Below, in pieces: positions 1 through 6,442 of a DNA stretch of 8,993 bases (position 1 is its first letter; every line of letters begins with the position of its first letter). Below the pieces are notes generated by a model that searched no databases, was not told where the DNA came from, and saw only the letters and a list, made by a program, of their open reading frames with translations. Made by a program: the position numbers and the translations under genes. Origin of the DNA: JAAYXU01 sp050942555 (lineage in GTDB: Bacteria > Bacillota > Clostridia > Christensenellales > UMGS416); NCBI GenBank assembly GCA_050942555.1, contig JBMNNN010000078.1:1-8993 (forward strand), read 5' to 3'.

Positions 1-10
1 ATCCTCCTTC
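1..10 (-). promoter_or_regulatory. Shine-Dalgarno of a gene starting beyond the left edge
   Basis: On the minus strand the last ten bases read GAAGGAGGAT, a near-perfect match to the anti-Shine-Dalgarno complement. It lies about 100 bases past the epimerase stop codon and downstream of a possible promoter. This implies a further minus-strand gene whose start codon is a few bases outside the window. No coding residue of that gene is visible, so its identity is unknown. Confidence 0.55.
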
Positions 11-32
11 GAATTGATATTTTCCCGGCGAT

Positions 33-61
33 TTAATACAACCCTTTCTATTATTGGACAA
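33..61 (-). promoter_or_regulatory. Possible sigma-A promoter for the gene beyond the left edge
   Basis: Read on the minus strand, TTGTCC (61-56) and TATTAA (38-33) are separated by exactly 17 bases; each matches its consensus hexamer at four of six positions. The stretch is AT-rich compared with the surrounding genes. A transcript would start near position 26 and carry the strong Shine-Dalgarno at 10-1. The -35 hexamer sits just past the hairpin at 88-67, so termination of one unit and initiation of the next would be almost touching. The assignment is by pattern only. Confidence 0.4.
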
Positions 62-66
62 ACGCG

Positions 67-88
67 CCGATTCTCCTTCAAGAATCGG
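67..88 (-). terminator. Hairpin after the epimerase gene, possible terminator
   Basis: CCGATTCT and AGAATCGG form a perfect 8-bp stem with a 6-base loop, 22 bases after the epimerase stop codon. On the minus strand the tail is CGCGTTTG, a poor U-tract; on the plus strand the tail TTAATTATT is more U-rich. It is well placed to be an intrinsic terminator, but the weak U-tract leaves efficiency uncertain. Confidence 0.4.
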
Positions 89-110
89 TTAATTATTCCA
101 GCCAATCGGT

Positions 111-1058
111 CTATATCTTCCGCGCCGCGATCGCAATCCAGCCTTCGTGTGCCTCTCCGGGCTCCACGGTCAAAAGGTGCGCCGTCTCGACAAACCCGTC
201 GGCGTGCCGGTTGTGCGCGTCGGTCGAGCAGGTCTGGTTCTCAAGGCATATGCAGGGCCGGTCTGCGGGCGTAAAGACCACGATATGGTCAAACTCCGCC
301 GATGCCGTCAGCGATACCGCGATACCGCTGCGCCGCCACTCGAGCTCGGCCCGCATCCCTTCTGCCATACCCTGGTAGACATGGTCCAGCACCGCGTCGG
401 CGATGGAGCGAAACTCCCGCAGATCATAGCAGGTCTCCGCGACCGGCAGCACGCGGCCTGACGGGATCTTATCTTCGTCCGCCTCGTGCACATAGGGCGC
501 GGGCACGCGGATGAACGTCTCCTCGGGCGGATCCATTTTCGCGAAGTACGGATGAATCGCAAACCCATAGGGCACCGCCGCTTCTGCGGTACTCTCGACG
601 CGGTACGCAAGACGCGGACCACGGGCATCCAGCCGGTAGGTAAGGCTCAGGACGCAGGGAAACGGGAAGGACGCAAAAAGCTCTCCCTGCGAGATGCGCA
701 GCTCCAGCACGACCTCGCAGCCATCCTCCCCGTCGGCGGTGTGGGTCACGGTGAAGGGCTCGTCATATGCAAGCCCGTGTATCACGCGCGGTTCTCCGTT
801 TTTAAACTGGGTATATGTCTTCCCCTGCCAGCGGTACCGGCCGCCGGGCACCCGGTTGGGCGTCGGGAAAAGAACCGGGACGCCGTATTTGGTGCCCTTC
901 CAGCCTAGGTCCCACGGAGCGAAAAGCTGCGTTCCGTCCATTTTCCAGCTGTACCAGTTGGCGCCCAGCGACGGCACGATGCGCATTTCGTGCCCAACTC
1001 CGCGCAGCACCAGCACCTCGTGGTTCTGCTCAGTTTCCCATGTAACGGTGTATAACAT
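111..1058 (-). CDS. Aldose 1-epimerase family protein (GalM-like mutarotase)
   Basis: A 315-residue cytoplasmic protein of the aldose 1-epimerase (galactose mutarotase, COG2017) superfamily, which interconverts alpha and beta anomers of sugars through a beta-sandwich active site. Visible family signatures are the first histidine in VIHGLAYDEPF (His94), the second in YGFAIHPYF (His169), and the catalytic-base glutamate in CLENQTCSTDAHN (Glu273). An early NWYSWKMDG segment and TPNRVPGGRY also fit the family. There is no signal peptide. I chose the ATG at 1058 because AGGAG (1071-1067) lies 8 bases upstream; the ATG at 1064 would be only 2 bases away, and the one at 1142 would place its first codons in a hairpin. 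The sugar substrate cannot be told from sequence; LacX-like or hexose-6-phosphate mutarotase relatives are alternatives. It follows the his operon but has no evident link to histidine synthesis. Confidence 0.88.
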   Translation of the reverse strand: MLYTVTWETEQNHEVLVLRGVGHEMRIVPSLGANWYSWKMDGTQLFAPWDLGWKGTKYGVPVLFPTPNRVPGGRYRWQGKTYTQFKNGEPRVIHGLAYDEPFTVTHTADGEDGCEVVLELRISQGELFASFPFPCVLSLTYRLDARGPRLAYRVESTAEAAVPYGFAIHPYFAKMDPPEETFIRVPAPYVHEADEDKIPSGRVLPVAETCYDLREFRSIADAVLDHVYQGMAEGMRAELEWRRSGIAVSLTASAEFDHIVVFTPADRPCICLENQTCSTDAHNRHADGFVETAHLLTVEPGEAHEGWIAIAARKI

Positions 1059-1066
1059 ACTCATTT

Positions 1067-1071
1067 CTCCT
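1067..1071 (-). promoter_or_regulatory. Ribosome binding site fixing the epimerase start
   Basis: AGGAG on the minus strand is followed by AA-ATG-AGT-ATG. The second ATG (1058) has the ideal 8-base spacing, while the first (1064) is only 2 bases from the site. This supports a protein beginning MLYTVTW. Confidence 0.7.
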
Positions 1072-1092
1072 GTCTTTGGTACCGATGAGCCT

Positions 1093-1098
1093 ATTATA
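1093..1098 (-). promoter_or_regulatory. Consensus -10 box upstream of the epimerase gene
   Basis: A perfect TATAAT on the minus strand lies 34 bases upstream of the chosen epimerase start, predicting transcription from about 1086 and a short leader carrying the AGGAG site. There is no good -35: at 17-bp spacing the hexamer is GTGCAT, and it lies within the preceding hairpin. No TG extension is present. The gene may have its own weak or activated promoter in addition to any read-through from the his operon. Confidence 0.45.
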
Positions 1099-1103
1099 CG
1101 CCA

Positions 1104-1139
1104 GAAACCCGCAAAATGCACTCCGGATTTGCGGGTTTC
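1104..1139 (-). terminator. Hairpin terminator-like structure after hisIE
   Basis: GAAACCCGCAAA (1139-1128) and TTTGCGGGTTTC (1115-1104) form a perfect 12-bp stem around a 12-base loop, extendable by two G-U pairs. It begins 29 bases after the hisIE stop codon, where an operon terminator is expected, and the A-rich-GC-U-rich arm pattern is typical of intrinsic terminators. No run of U follows the stem beyond the TTT inside the arm (next bases TGGCG), so it may be a partial terminator, a transcript 3'-end stabiliser, or bidirectional. Confidence 0.6.
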
Positions 1140-1168
1140 CACGACAATTGGGTCCGTCTCTCAGCCCT

Positions 1169-1807
1169 TCAGCCTTTGCCGCTGCTCGCGGGCCTATGCC
1201 GCTCGGCCAGCTCCCTCCATATGTCCTCGACGGGCACTCCCTGCTCGGCCAGCAGTACGAGTATATGGTAGATCAGGTCGGCGACCTCGTAGCGCACCTC
1301 GTCGGGGTTGCGGTTTTTCGCGGCGATGATGACCTCTGCGGCCTCCTCCCCGACCTTCTTACAGATTTTATCGATCCCTTTTTCAAACAGGTAATTTGTA
1401 TAGGAGCCTTCCTTCGGGTGCGCCCTGCGCTCCATGATTACATCATGGAGTGCGCGCAGCACGCGGCTGCCCGCCGGAAGCCCCTCCTCCTCCAGCAGCG
1501 TATGATGGAAACAGGAATACTCGCCCGTATGGCATGCCGCGCCGTCCTGCACCGCCCCGACCAGCACGCAGTCTCCGTCGCAGTCATAGCGCACCGACCG
1601 CACATGCTGGAAATGCCCCGACGTCTCGCCCTTCTTCCAGAGCTTTTTCCGGCTGCGGCTGAAATAGTGGCACAGCCCGGTCTCGAGCGTCAGGCGCAGC
1701 GCCTCCTCGTTCATCCATGCCATCATGAGCACCGCGCCGGTATTTGCGTCCTGCACGATCGCGGGGACGAGGCCATCGTCGTTATACCGGATCATTGTAA
1801 GGTCCAT
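1169..1807 (-). CDS. hisIE: Bifunctional phosphoribosyl-AMP cyclohydrolase / phosphoribosyl-ATP pyrophosphatase
   Basis: A 212-residue fusion catalysing the second and third steps of histidine synthesis: PRATP to PRAMP, then opening of the purine ring to ProFAR. The N-terminal HisI domain (about 1-105) shows WMNEEAL, SRSRKKLWKKGETSGH (50-65), the Mg-binding DCDGD (75-79) and the Zn-binding CHTGEYSC (92-99). The C-terminal HisE domain (about 115-205) is a MazG-like all-alpha pyrophosphohydrolase with KVGEEAAEV (151-159) and EVADLIYH (174-181). Length is normal for the fused enzyme. It is the last his gene, starting 3 bases after the hisF stop; its ribosome binding site GGAGGAG is built from the final codons of hisF. 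A hairpin follows. Both active sites look intact. Confidence 0.97.
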   Translation of the reverse strand: MDLTMIRYNDDGLVPAIVQDANTGAVLMMAWMNEEALRLTLETGLCHYFSRSRKKLWKKGETSGHFQHVRSVRYDCDGDCVLVGAVQDGAACHTGEYSCFHHTLLEEEGLPAGSRVLRALHDVIMERRAHPKEGSYTNYLFEKGIDKICKKVGEEAAEVIIAAKNRNPDEVRYEVADLIYHILVLLAEQGVPVEDIWRELAERHRPASSGKG

Positions 1808-1810
1808 CCG

Positions 1811-2599
1811 CTACTCCTCCATTTCCGCGCCGGCTGCGTCGCCGAAACGCACCGGAATCCCCCGGGACGCCATATATTCCTTGACCTGCGCGATCGTCAG
1901 CTCCCCAAAATGAAAGAGCGACGCCGCCAGCACCGCGTCCGCGCCGGCCTCAAGCACCGCATCGGCAAAATGGGACAACGCTCCCGCGCCTCCTGAGGCG
2001 ATGACCGGTATCGTAACGCATTCGGTGACCGCGCGGGTCAGCGGAATATCGTATCCTGCGCGGGTGCCGTCGGTGTCCATGCTGGTGAGAAGTATCTCTC
2101 CCGCGCCCCTTTCCTGGACTTTTTGAGCCCACTCGAGCACGTCGATATTGGTGTTGATGCGCCCGCCGTTGATGAATACGTCCCAGCCGCCTCCCGGGCG
2201 GGCCTTCGCGTCGATCGCCACGACGACGCACTGACTGCCGAACCGCATCGCCGCCTCCTCGATGAGGTCGGGATTCCTGATCGCTTCTGAATTGATCGAT
2301 ATTTTGTCGGCGCCCACCCTGAGTATCCGCCGGAAATCCCCGATCGTCCGTATGCCCCCGCCCACCGTGAGCGGTATGAACACGCGCTCCGCGGTCCGCG
2401 CCACCACGTCGGCCATGATGTCCCGGGCGTCGCTGGTCGCCGTGATGTCGAGGAACACCAGCTCATCGGCGCCCTGCTCGCCGTAGACCGCCGCTATCTC
2501 GACCGGATCTCCCGCATCGCGTATGTTTACGAAATTGACGCCCTTGACCACCCGGCCGCCCCGCACATCCAGGCAGGGAATCACTCTTTTCGTCAGCAT
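1811..2599 (-). CDS. hisF: Imidazole glycerol phosphate synthase, cyclase subunit HisF
   Basis: A 262-residue (beta-alpha)8 barrel that uses ammonia delivered from HisH to convert PRFAR into imidazole glycerol phosphate and AICAR. The catalytic acids are present at the family positions: Asp11 in IPCLDVRGG and Asp130 in VAIDAK. Residues forming the ammonia gate at the barrel base are also seen: Arg5, Glu46, Lys99 and a glutamate at 168. Phosphate-binding glycines lie in TVGGGIR (78-84) and ASGGAG (201-206). The start at 2599 overlaps the hisA end by 7 bases and has GGGAGG 7 bases upstream. The C-terminus ends in MEE, whose codons supply the Shine-Dalgarno of hisIE. Length is typical. Confidence 0.98.
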   Translation of the reverse strand: MLTKRVIPCLDVRGGRVVKGVNFVNIRDAGDPVEIAAVYGEQGADELVFLDITATSDARDIMADVVARTAERVFIPLTVGGGIRTIGDFRRILRVGADKISINSEAIRNPDLIEEAAMRFGSQCVVVAIDAKARPGGGWDVFINGGRINTNIDVLEWAQKVQERGAGEILLTSMDTDGTRAGYDIPLTRAVTECVTIPVIASGGAGALSHFADAVLEAGADAVLAASLFHFGELTIAQVKEYMASRGIPVRFGDAAGAEMEE

Positions 2600-3315
2600 G
2601 CCTCCGCCTCCCGGATCGCCTGCGCCAGATCGATTGTGCCCCGGTACAGCGCCGTGCCGATAATGCAGCCCGCCGCCCCGATTCGGCGCGCCTGTGTAAC
2701 GTTTGACATATGCGTCATTCCTCCCGACAGTATCACATCGATACCCGTTTCCCGTATCAGTGCCGCCGTAGCGTCGAAGTTCGGGCCGGTCAGCGTGCCG
2801 TCCCTCGAAATATCGGTATAAATAAGCGTTTTTACGCCGATATCCCGCATGCGCAGCGCCAGGTCGATCGCGCTGACATCGGTATCCTCAGCCCAGCCCG
2901 ACACGGCCACACGGCCGTTCCGGGCGTCGATGCCGATGGCTATCCGGTCAGTGTAACGTTTCACCGCCTGCGTGACAAGTCCCGGGTCGCGCAGCGCCGC
3001 CGTTCCCAGCACGATTCGGTCAAGCCCGATTTCATCCAGCATGCGCGCTGCGGCGTCCATCGTACGGATGCCGCCTCCCAGCTCGATCGGAATGCGTACA
3101 GCCCTCCGGATCGCGCGGATCGCATCGAGGTTGCGGGAGGCTCCGGCGAACGCGCCATCGAGGTCCACCACGTGCAGCCACCGCGCGCCCTCGCCGACCC
3201 AGCGGCAGGCCATCGCGGCAGGATCGTTCCCAAATACCGTGGCGTCCTTCATACGTCCCTGCACGAGCTGTACGCACCTGCCGTCCTTAAGGTCTATCGC
3301 GGGTAATATGATCAT
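2593..3315 (-). CDS. hisA: ProFAR isomerase HisA
   Basis: A 240-residue (beta-alpha)8 barrel catalysing the Amadori rearrangement of ProFAR to PRFAR (1-(5-phosphoribosyl)-5-[(5-phosphoribosylamino)methylideneamino]imidazole-4-carboxamide isomerase). The catalytic Asp8 lies in LPAIDLKDG, and the second acid, Asp130, in IGIDARNG. Further family motifs are VVDLDGA (49-55), ELGGGIR (78-84), SGWAED (139-144), TDISRDG (167-173) and SGGM (197-200). It is a homologue of HisF, its downstream neighbour. The ATG overlaps the hisH stop as ATGA, with GGAG 9 bases upstream in the hisH coding sequence. Trp141 and the single-function residues argue for plain HisA rather than the bifunctional PriA found in actinobacteria, although sequence alone cannot exclude TrpF activity. 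Confidence 0.97.
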   Translation of the reverse strand: MIILPAIDLKDGRCVQLVQGRMKDATVFGNDPAAMACRWVGEGARWLHVVDLDGAFAGASRNLDAIRAIRRAVRIPIELGGGIRTMDAAARMLDEIGLDRIVLGTAALRDPGLVTQAVKRYTDRIAIGIDARNGRVAVSGWAEDTDVSAIDLALRMRDIGVKTLIYTDISRDGTLTGPNFDATAALIRETGIDVILSGGMTHMSNVTQARRIGAAGCIIGTALYRGTIDLAQAIREAEAC

Positions 3316-3911
3316 CTCATCGCTCCGAAATTATTGAGGATTTTTAGCCCTGCCGGGCCACTTTTCTCGGGGTGAAACTGCGTCGCGAACACGCGGCCGC
3401 TCCCTGCCGCTGCACAAAGCGCCTCCCCGTATCGCGTCGTCGCCAGCACGATGGCGGGATCGGTCGGCTCGGCGCGGTAGGAATGGACAAAATAGACCCA
3501 CGGCTTGCCGGTTAGTCCCGCAAACAGCGGCGACGGCCGCAGCGTCAGGCTGTTCCAGCCCATGTGCGGCACCTTGCGCACGCCGCGTATCGGCGTAACC
3601 CGGCCGGGCAGCACCGACAACCCCTCGGTCGAGCCGCCCTCCTGGCTGCGCTCAAAAAGAAGCTGCATCCCCAGGCATATCCCGAGGAGCGGCTTTTCCC
3701 TGGAAACGGCCTCCCGGAGAACCGGTATCATTCCGCCCGAGCGCAGCGCGGCCATCGCGCTTGTGAAAGCGCCGACGCCCGGCAGCACCACCTTATCGGC
3801 GGCGCGGACCCGCTCGGGATCGCCGGTCACTACGGCCTCATGGCCCATGAGCTCGAACGCCTTTTGCACGCTGCGCAGATTGCCCACGCCGTAGTCGATG
3901 ATCGCGATCAT
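3312..3911 (-). CDS. hisH: Imidazole glycerol phosphate synthase, glutaminase subunit HisH
   Basis: A 199-residue class I glutamine amidotransferase that releases ammonia from glutamine for HisF. The triad is complete: Cys79 in GICLGMQ, His180 and Glu182 in QFHPEKS. The oxyanion-strand PGVGAF (44-49) and the HisH-specific PHMGWN (115-120) are present. The N-terminus IAIIDYGVGNLRS is characteristic of the family. Start at 3911 is 4 bases after the hisB stop. It has the poorest ribosome binding site of the operon: the nearest purine run, AAGGGAAG inside hisB, ends 11 bases upstream of the ATG. Initiation probably relies on coupling to hisB translation. It would work as a 1:1 heterodimer with HisF, encoded two genes downstream. 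Confidence 0.98.
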   Translation of the reverse strand: MIAIIDYGVGNLRSVQKAFELMGHEAVVTGDPERVRAADKVVLPGVGAFTSAMAALRSGGMIPVLREAVSREKPLLGICLGMQLLFERSQEGGSTEGLSVLPGRVTPIRGVRKVPHMGWNSLTLRPSPLFAGLTGKPWVYFVHSYRAEPTDPAIVLATTRYGEALCAAAGSGRVFATQFHPEKSGPAGLKILNNFGAMR

Positions 3912-3915
3912 CCGC

Positions 3916-4503
3916 TTACAGACTTCCCTTCGTGGACGGGATTCCGGTCATGCGGGGATCGGGTTCACAGGCTTTCCGCAGCGCCCGCCCGAATGCCTTA
4001 AACAGCCCCTCGATGATGTGATGGGTGTTGCGCCCGTACAGCGACGCGATGTGCAGCGTGATGCCTCCGGTATTGGAAACCGCGCGGAAAAAGTCCTCGA
4101 CCATCTCGGTATCGAAATCCCCGACCCGCGGCGCGGGCATCGGCGCGTCGAATACGAGGTACGGCCGTCCGCTCAGGTCGAGCGCTACGCGGGCGAGCGA
4201 CTCGTCCATCGGCGCATGGAACGTGCCGTAGCGGACGATGCCGCGCTTGTCGCCCAGCGCGCTGCGCAGCGCCTCGCCCAGGCACAGTCCCACGTCCTCT
4301 ACGGTATGGTGGCAGTCCACGCGGGTGTCTCCCGCGCAGCGAACCGTCAGATCCATCCCCCCGTGGCGGGCGAGCAGCGTCAGCATGTGGTCGAGAAACC
4401 CGACGCCCGTATCGACATCAGCCTGTCCGCTCCCATCGATCCTGAGCGTGAGCGTGATATCGGTCTCGGCGGTACGGCGCGCGACCTGCGCCTGCCTGTT
4501 CAT
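3916..4503 (-). CDS. hisB: Imidazoleglycerol-phosphate dehydratase HisB
   Basis: A 195-residue monofunctional dehydratase that converts imidazole glycerol phosphate to imidazole acetol phosphate using a di-manganese site. The two duplicated metal-binding motifs are clear: DCHHTVEDVG (63-72) and NTHHIIEGLFKAF (159-171). The DHML motif (38-41) and the C-terminal GIPSTKGSL (187-195) are typical. Unlike the E. coli protein there is no N-terminal histidinol-phosphatase domain, so that activity must come from another gene. The ATG overlaps the hisD stop as ATGA, with GAGGAGG about 8 bases upstream inside hisD. Length matches the monofunctional family. Confidence 0.98.
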   Translation of the reverse strand: MNRQAQVARRTAETDITLTLRIDGSGQADVDTGVGFLDHMLTLLARHGGMDLTVRCAGDTRVDCHHTVEDVGLCLGEALRSALGDKRGIVRYGTFHAPMDESLARVALDLSGRPYLVFDAPMPAPRVGDFDTEMVEDFFRAVSNTGGITLHIASLYGRNTHHIIEGLFKAFGRALRKACEPDPRMTGIPSTKGSL

Positions 4504-5798
4504 TGCGATTCCTCCTCAAAGCGGACTAAAGCCGCGCGCGCGTGGGCCTCCAGGCCCTCGGCGCGGGCAAATACGGCTATGTCGCGGTATACCGAGCGGA
4601 GCGCTTCCCGGCTGTAGCCGATGACCGAGGAGCGCTTGACGAAATCGTCGACCGACAGCGGCGAGAAAAAACGCGCGGTGCCCGACGTGGGCAGCACATG
4701 ATTGGGACCGGCGAAATAATCGCCCAGCGGCTCAGGGCTGAAATGCCCCAGGAATACCGCCCCGGCGTTACGCACCCTGGCGAGCAGCGCCTCCGGATCG
4801 GCCACGGCCAGCTCGAGATGCTCGGGCGCGATGTCGTTTGCCACGCATACCGCGTCGTCCAGCGTATCGACACGCACCAGCGCGCAGCAGTTCGCGAGCG
4901 CCTCCCGGACGATGGATGCCCGGGGCAGCGTCGCGGACTGTGTATTGAGCTGCGCCGCTACCGCTTCGATGAGCGCGGCGTCGGGCGACACAAGGATGGC
5001 TGCCGCCAGCGGATCATGCTCAGCCTGGGACAGGAGATCGGCGGCAACCCAGCGCGGGTTGGCGGACTCGTCGGCGATGACCAGCACCTCGCTGGGACCG
5101 GCCACCATGTCGATGCCCACATACCCGAATACCTCCCGCTTGGCCAGCGCCACGTAGATATTACCAGGGCCGACGATTTTGTCCACTCTGGGTATCGTGG
5201 CGGTTCCCCATGCCATCGCGCCGATCGCCTGCGCGCCCCCTACCCGGAATACCCTGTCTACCCCGGCGATGCGGGCGGCGGCCAGCGTCAGCGCGCCCAC
5301 GCCGCCGTCAGGCCGGGGCGGCGTGCACAGTATAATCTCCGGTACGCCCGCCGCCCGCGCGGGGATCGCGTCCATCAGCACGGAGGAAGGATACAGCGCG
5401 CGCCCGCCCGGCGCGTACACGCCCACCCGCGACAGGGGCAGCACGCGCTGGCCCAGCAGCCTACCCGGCTGCTCGTCGCGTATCGACGGGCGCATCTGCA
5501 GCGCGTGAAATGCACGAATATTATCGGCAGCGCGCTCCATGACCTCCAGGAGACCGGGCGGCACAGCCTCCCATGCCCGCTCCATCTCGTCGCGGGTTAC
5601 TTCTAGGCGATCCGCTGTGAGCGTTGCCCCATCAAAGCGCGCCGTATACGCAAGCACCGCGGCGTCGCCCCGCTGCCGCACGTCGACCAGTATCGCCCGG
5701 ACAGCCTCCCTTTCGGTCTCCTGATCGAGCGCGGTGCGGCTCATGAGCACCGCCAGCGCCCGGCGTCCTTCCGCAGTCGTTCCGTCGATGCGCTTCAT
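4500..5798 (-). CDS. hisD: Histidinol dehydrogenase HisD
   Basis: A 432-residue zinc- and NAD-dependent enzyme catalysing the last two oxidations, histidinol to histidinal to histidine. Zn ligands fall at the expected places: Gln258 and His261 in SQAEHDP, Asp360 in PLGDYF and His419 in EGLEAHARA. The catalytic pair Glu326-His327 is in IAPEHLEL. NAD-binding and family signatures include RVGVYAPGG (124-132), VGGAQAIGA (186-194), KIVGPGNIYV (207-216) and MVAGPSEVLV (231-240). The ATG overlaps the hisG stop as ATGA, and GGGAGGAG lies 8 bases upstream. In this operon hisD is followed directly by hisB; hisC, often found next to it in other bacteria, is absent. Confidence 0.98.
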   Translation of the reverse strand: MKRIDGTTAEGRRALAVLMSRTALDQETEREAVRAILVDVRQRGDAAVLAYTARFDGATLTADRLEVTRDEMERAWEAVPPGLLEVMERAADNIRAFHALQMRPSIRDEQPGRLLGQRVLPLSRVGVYAPGGRALYPSSVLMDAIPARAAGVPEIILCTPPRPDGGVGALTLAAARIAGVDRVFRVGGAQAIGAMAWGTATIPRVDKIVGPGNIYVALAKREVFGYVGIDMVAGPSEVLVIADESANPRWVAADLLSQAEHDPLAAAILVSPDAALIEAVAAQLNTQSATLPRASIVREALANCCALVRVDTLDDAVCVANDIAPEHLELAVADPEALLARVRNAGAVFLGHFSPEPLGDYFAGPNHVLPTSGTARFFSPLSVDDFVKRSSVIGYSREALRSVYRDIAVFARAEGLEAHARAALVRFEEESQ

Positions 5799-6442
5799 CG
5801 TCCGTTCTCCTCCCTGAGCGCTGCCCGCATCGCGGCCAGCAGCGGCTTAATGCGGTCTCCCCTGGTCTTGAGGCTCACCCGGTTCACGATGAGCCGCGCC
5901 GATATGTCGCATATCTTTTCCAGCACGACGAGGCCGTTTTCCTCCAGCGTGCGGCCGCTCTCCACGATGTCGAGTATTACGTCGCTCAGTCCCACCAGCG
6001 GCCCCAGCTCGACCGAGCCATTGAGCTCAATCACATCGATCGTCATTCCCTTCCCGGCGTAATAGCTTCGCGCAATGCGCGGGTATTTCGTGGCAACCCG
6101 AAGGTTAAAGGCGGTGACGGCCCGGTCGGCCTGGTTCGCAAAACCGGCGATGCACAGGCGGCACTTTCCGAATCCCAGGTCCAGCATCTCATAGACCCGG
6201 GAGCCGCGCTCCATCAGCGTATCCTTCCCCACAATGCCCAGATCCGCCACGCCCCGCTCGATATATGTGGGCACATCGGAGGGCTTGACGAGTATGAAGG
6301 ACACGCCGTTTGCCGGGTCTTCGACGACCAGCCTGCGCCCCGCGCTGCGCAGCAGCCCGCAGTCAATGCCGCACTGCGCAAGCAGCGCCATCGCGTCGTT
6401 CGCCAGTCTCCCCTTGGCCAGCGCGATCGTGATCTTCTTCAT
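5795..6442 (-). CDS. hisG: ATP phosphoribosyltransferase catalytic subunit HisG, short form
   Basis: A 215-residue enzyme for the first committed step, joining PRPP to ATP to give PRATP. The PRPP-binding loop DIVESGRTLEENGL (158-171) is canonical. The N-terminal KITIALAKGRL, PSDVPTYIERG (54-64) and ADLGIVGKD (66-74) also fit. It is the short form: it stops after the catalytic domains and lacks the roughly 80-residue C-terminal histidine-binding domain of long HisG, and so depends on HisZ for activity and feedback control. I chose ATG 6442, which overlaps the hisZ stop as ATGA and has GGAAGGAG 7-8 bases upstream. An in-frame ATG at 6490 would add a non-homologous 16-residue extension. Confidence 0.97.
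   Translation of the reverse strand: MKKITIALAKGRLANDAMALLAQCGIDCGLLRSAGRRLVVEDPANGVSFILVKPSDVPTYIERGVADLGIVGKDTLMERGSRVYEMLDLGFGKCRLCIAGFANQADRAVTAFNLRVATKYPRIARSYYAGKGMTIDVIELNGSVELGPLVGLSDVILDIVESGRTLEENGLVVLEKICDISARLIVNRVSLKTRGDRIKPLLAAMRAALREENGR

Noticed and set aside
1059..1142. Upstream in-frame ATGs for the epimerase (1142 and 1064)
   Set aside because: The start at 1142 would place the first codons in the hairpin and upstream of the TATAAT box, and 1064 is only 2 bases from the AGGAG site.
1076..1996. Long plus-strand open frames opposite the his genes (also 4542-5606, 6796-7665 and 3898-4617)
   Set aside because: They lie antisense to genes with complete catalytic motifs, have no recognisable domains, and are expected in GC-rich DNA where the antisense frame rarely contains stops.
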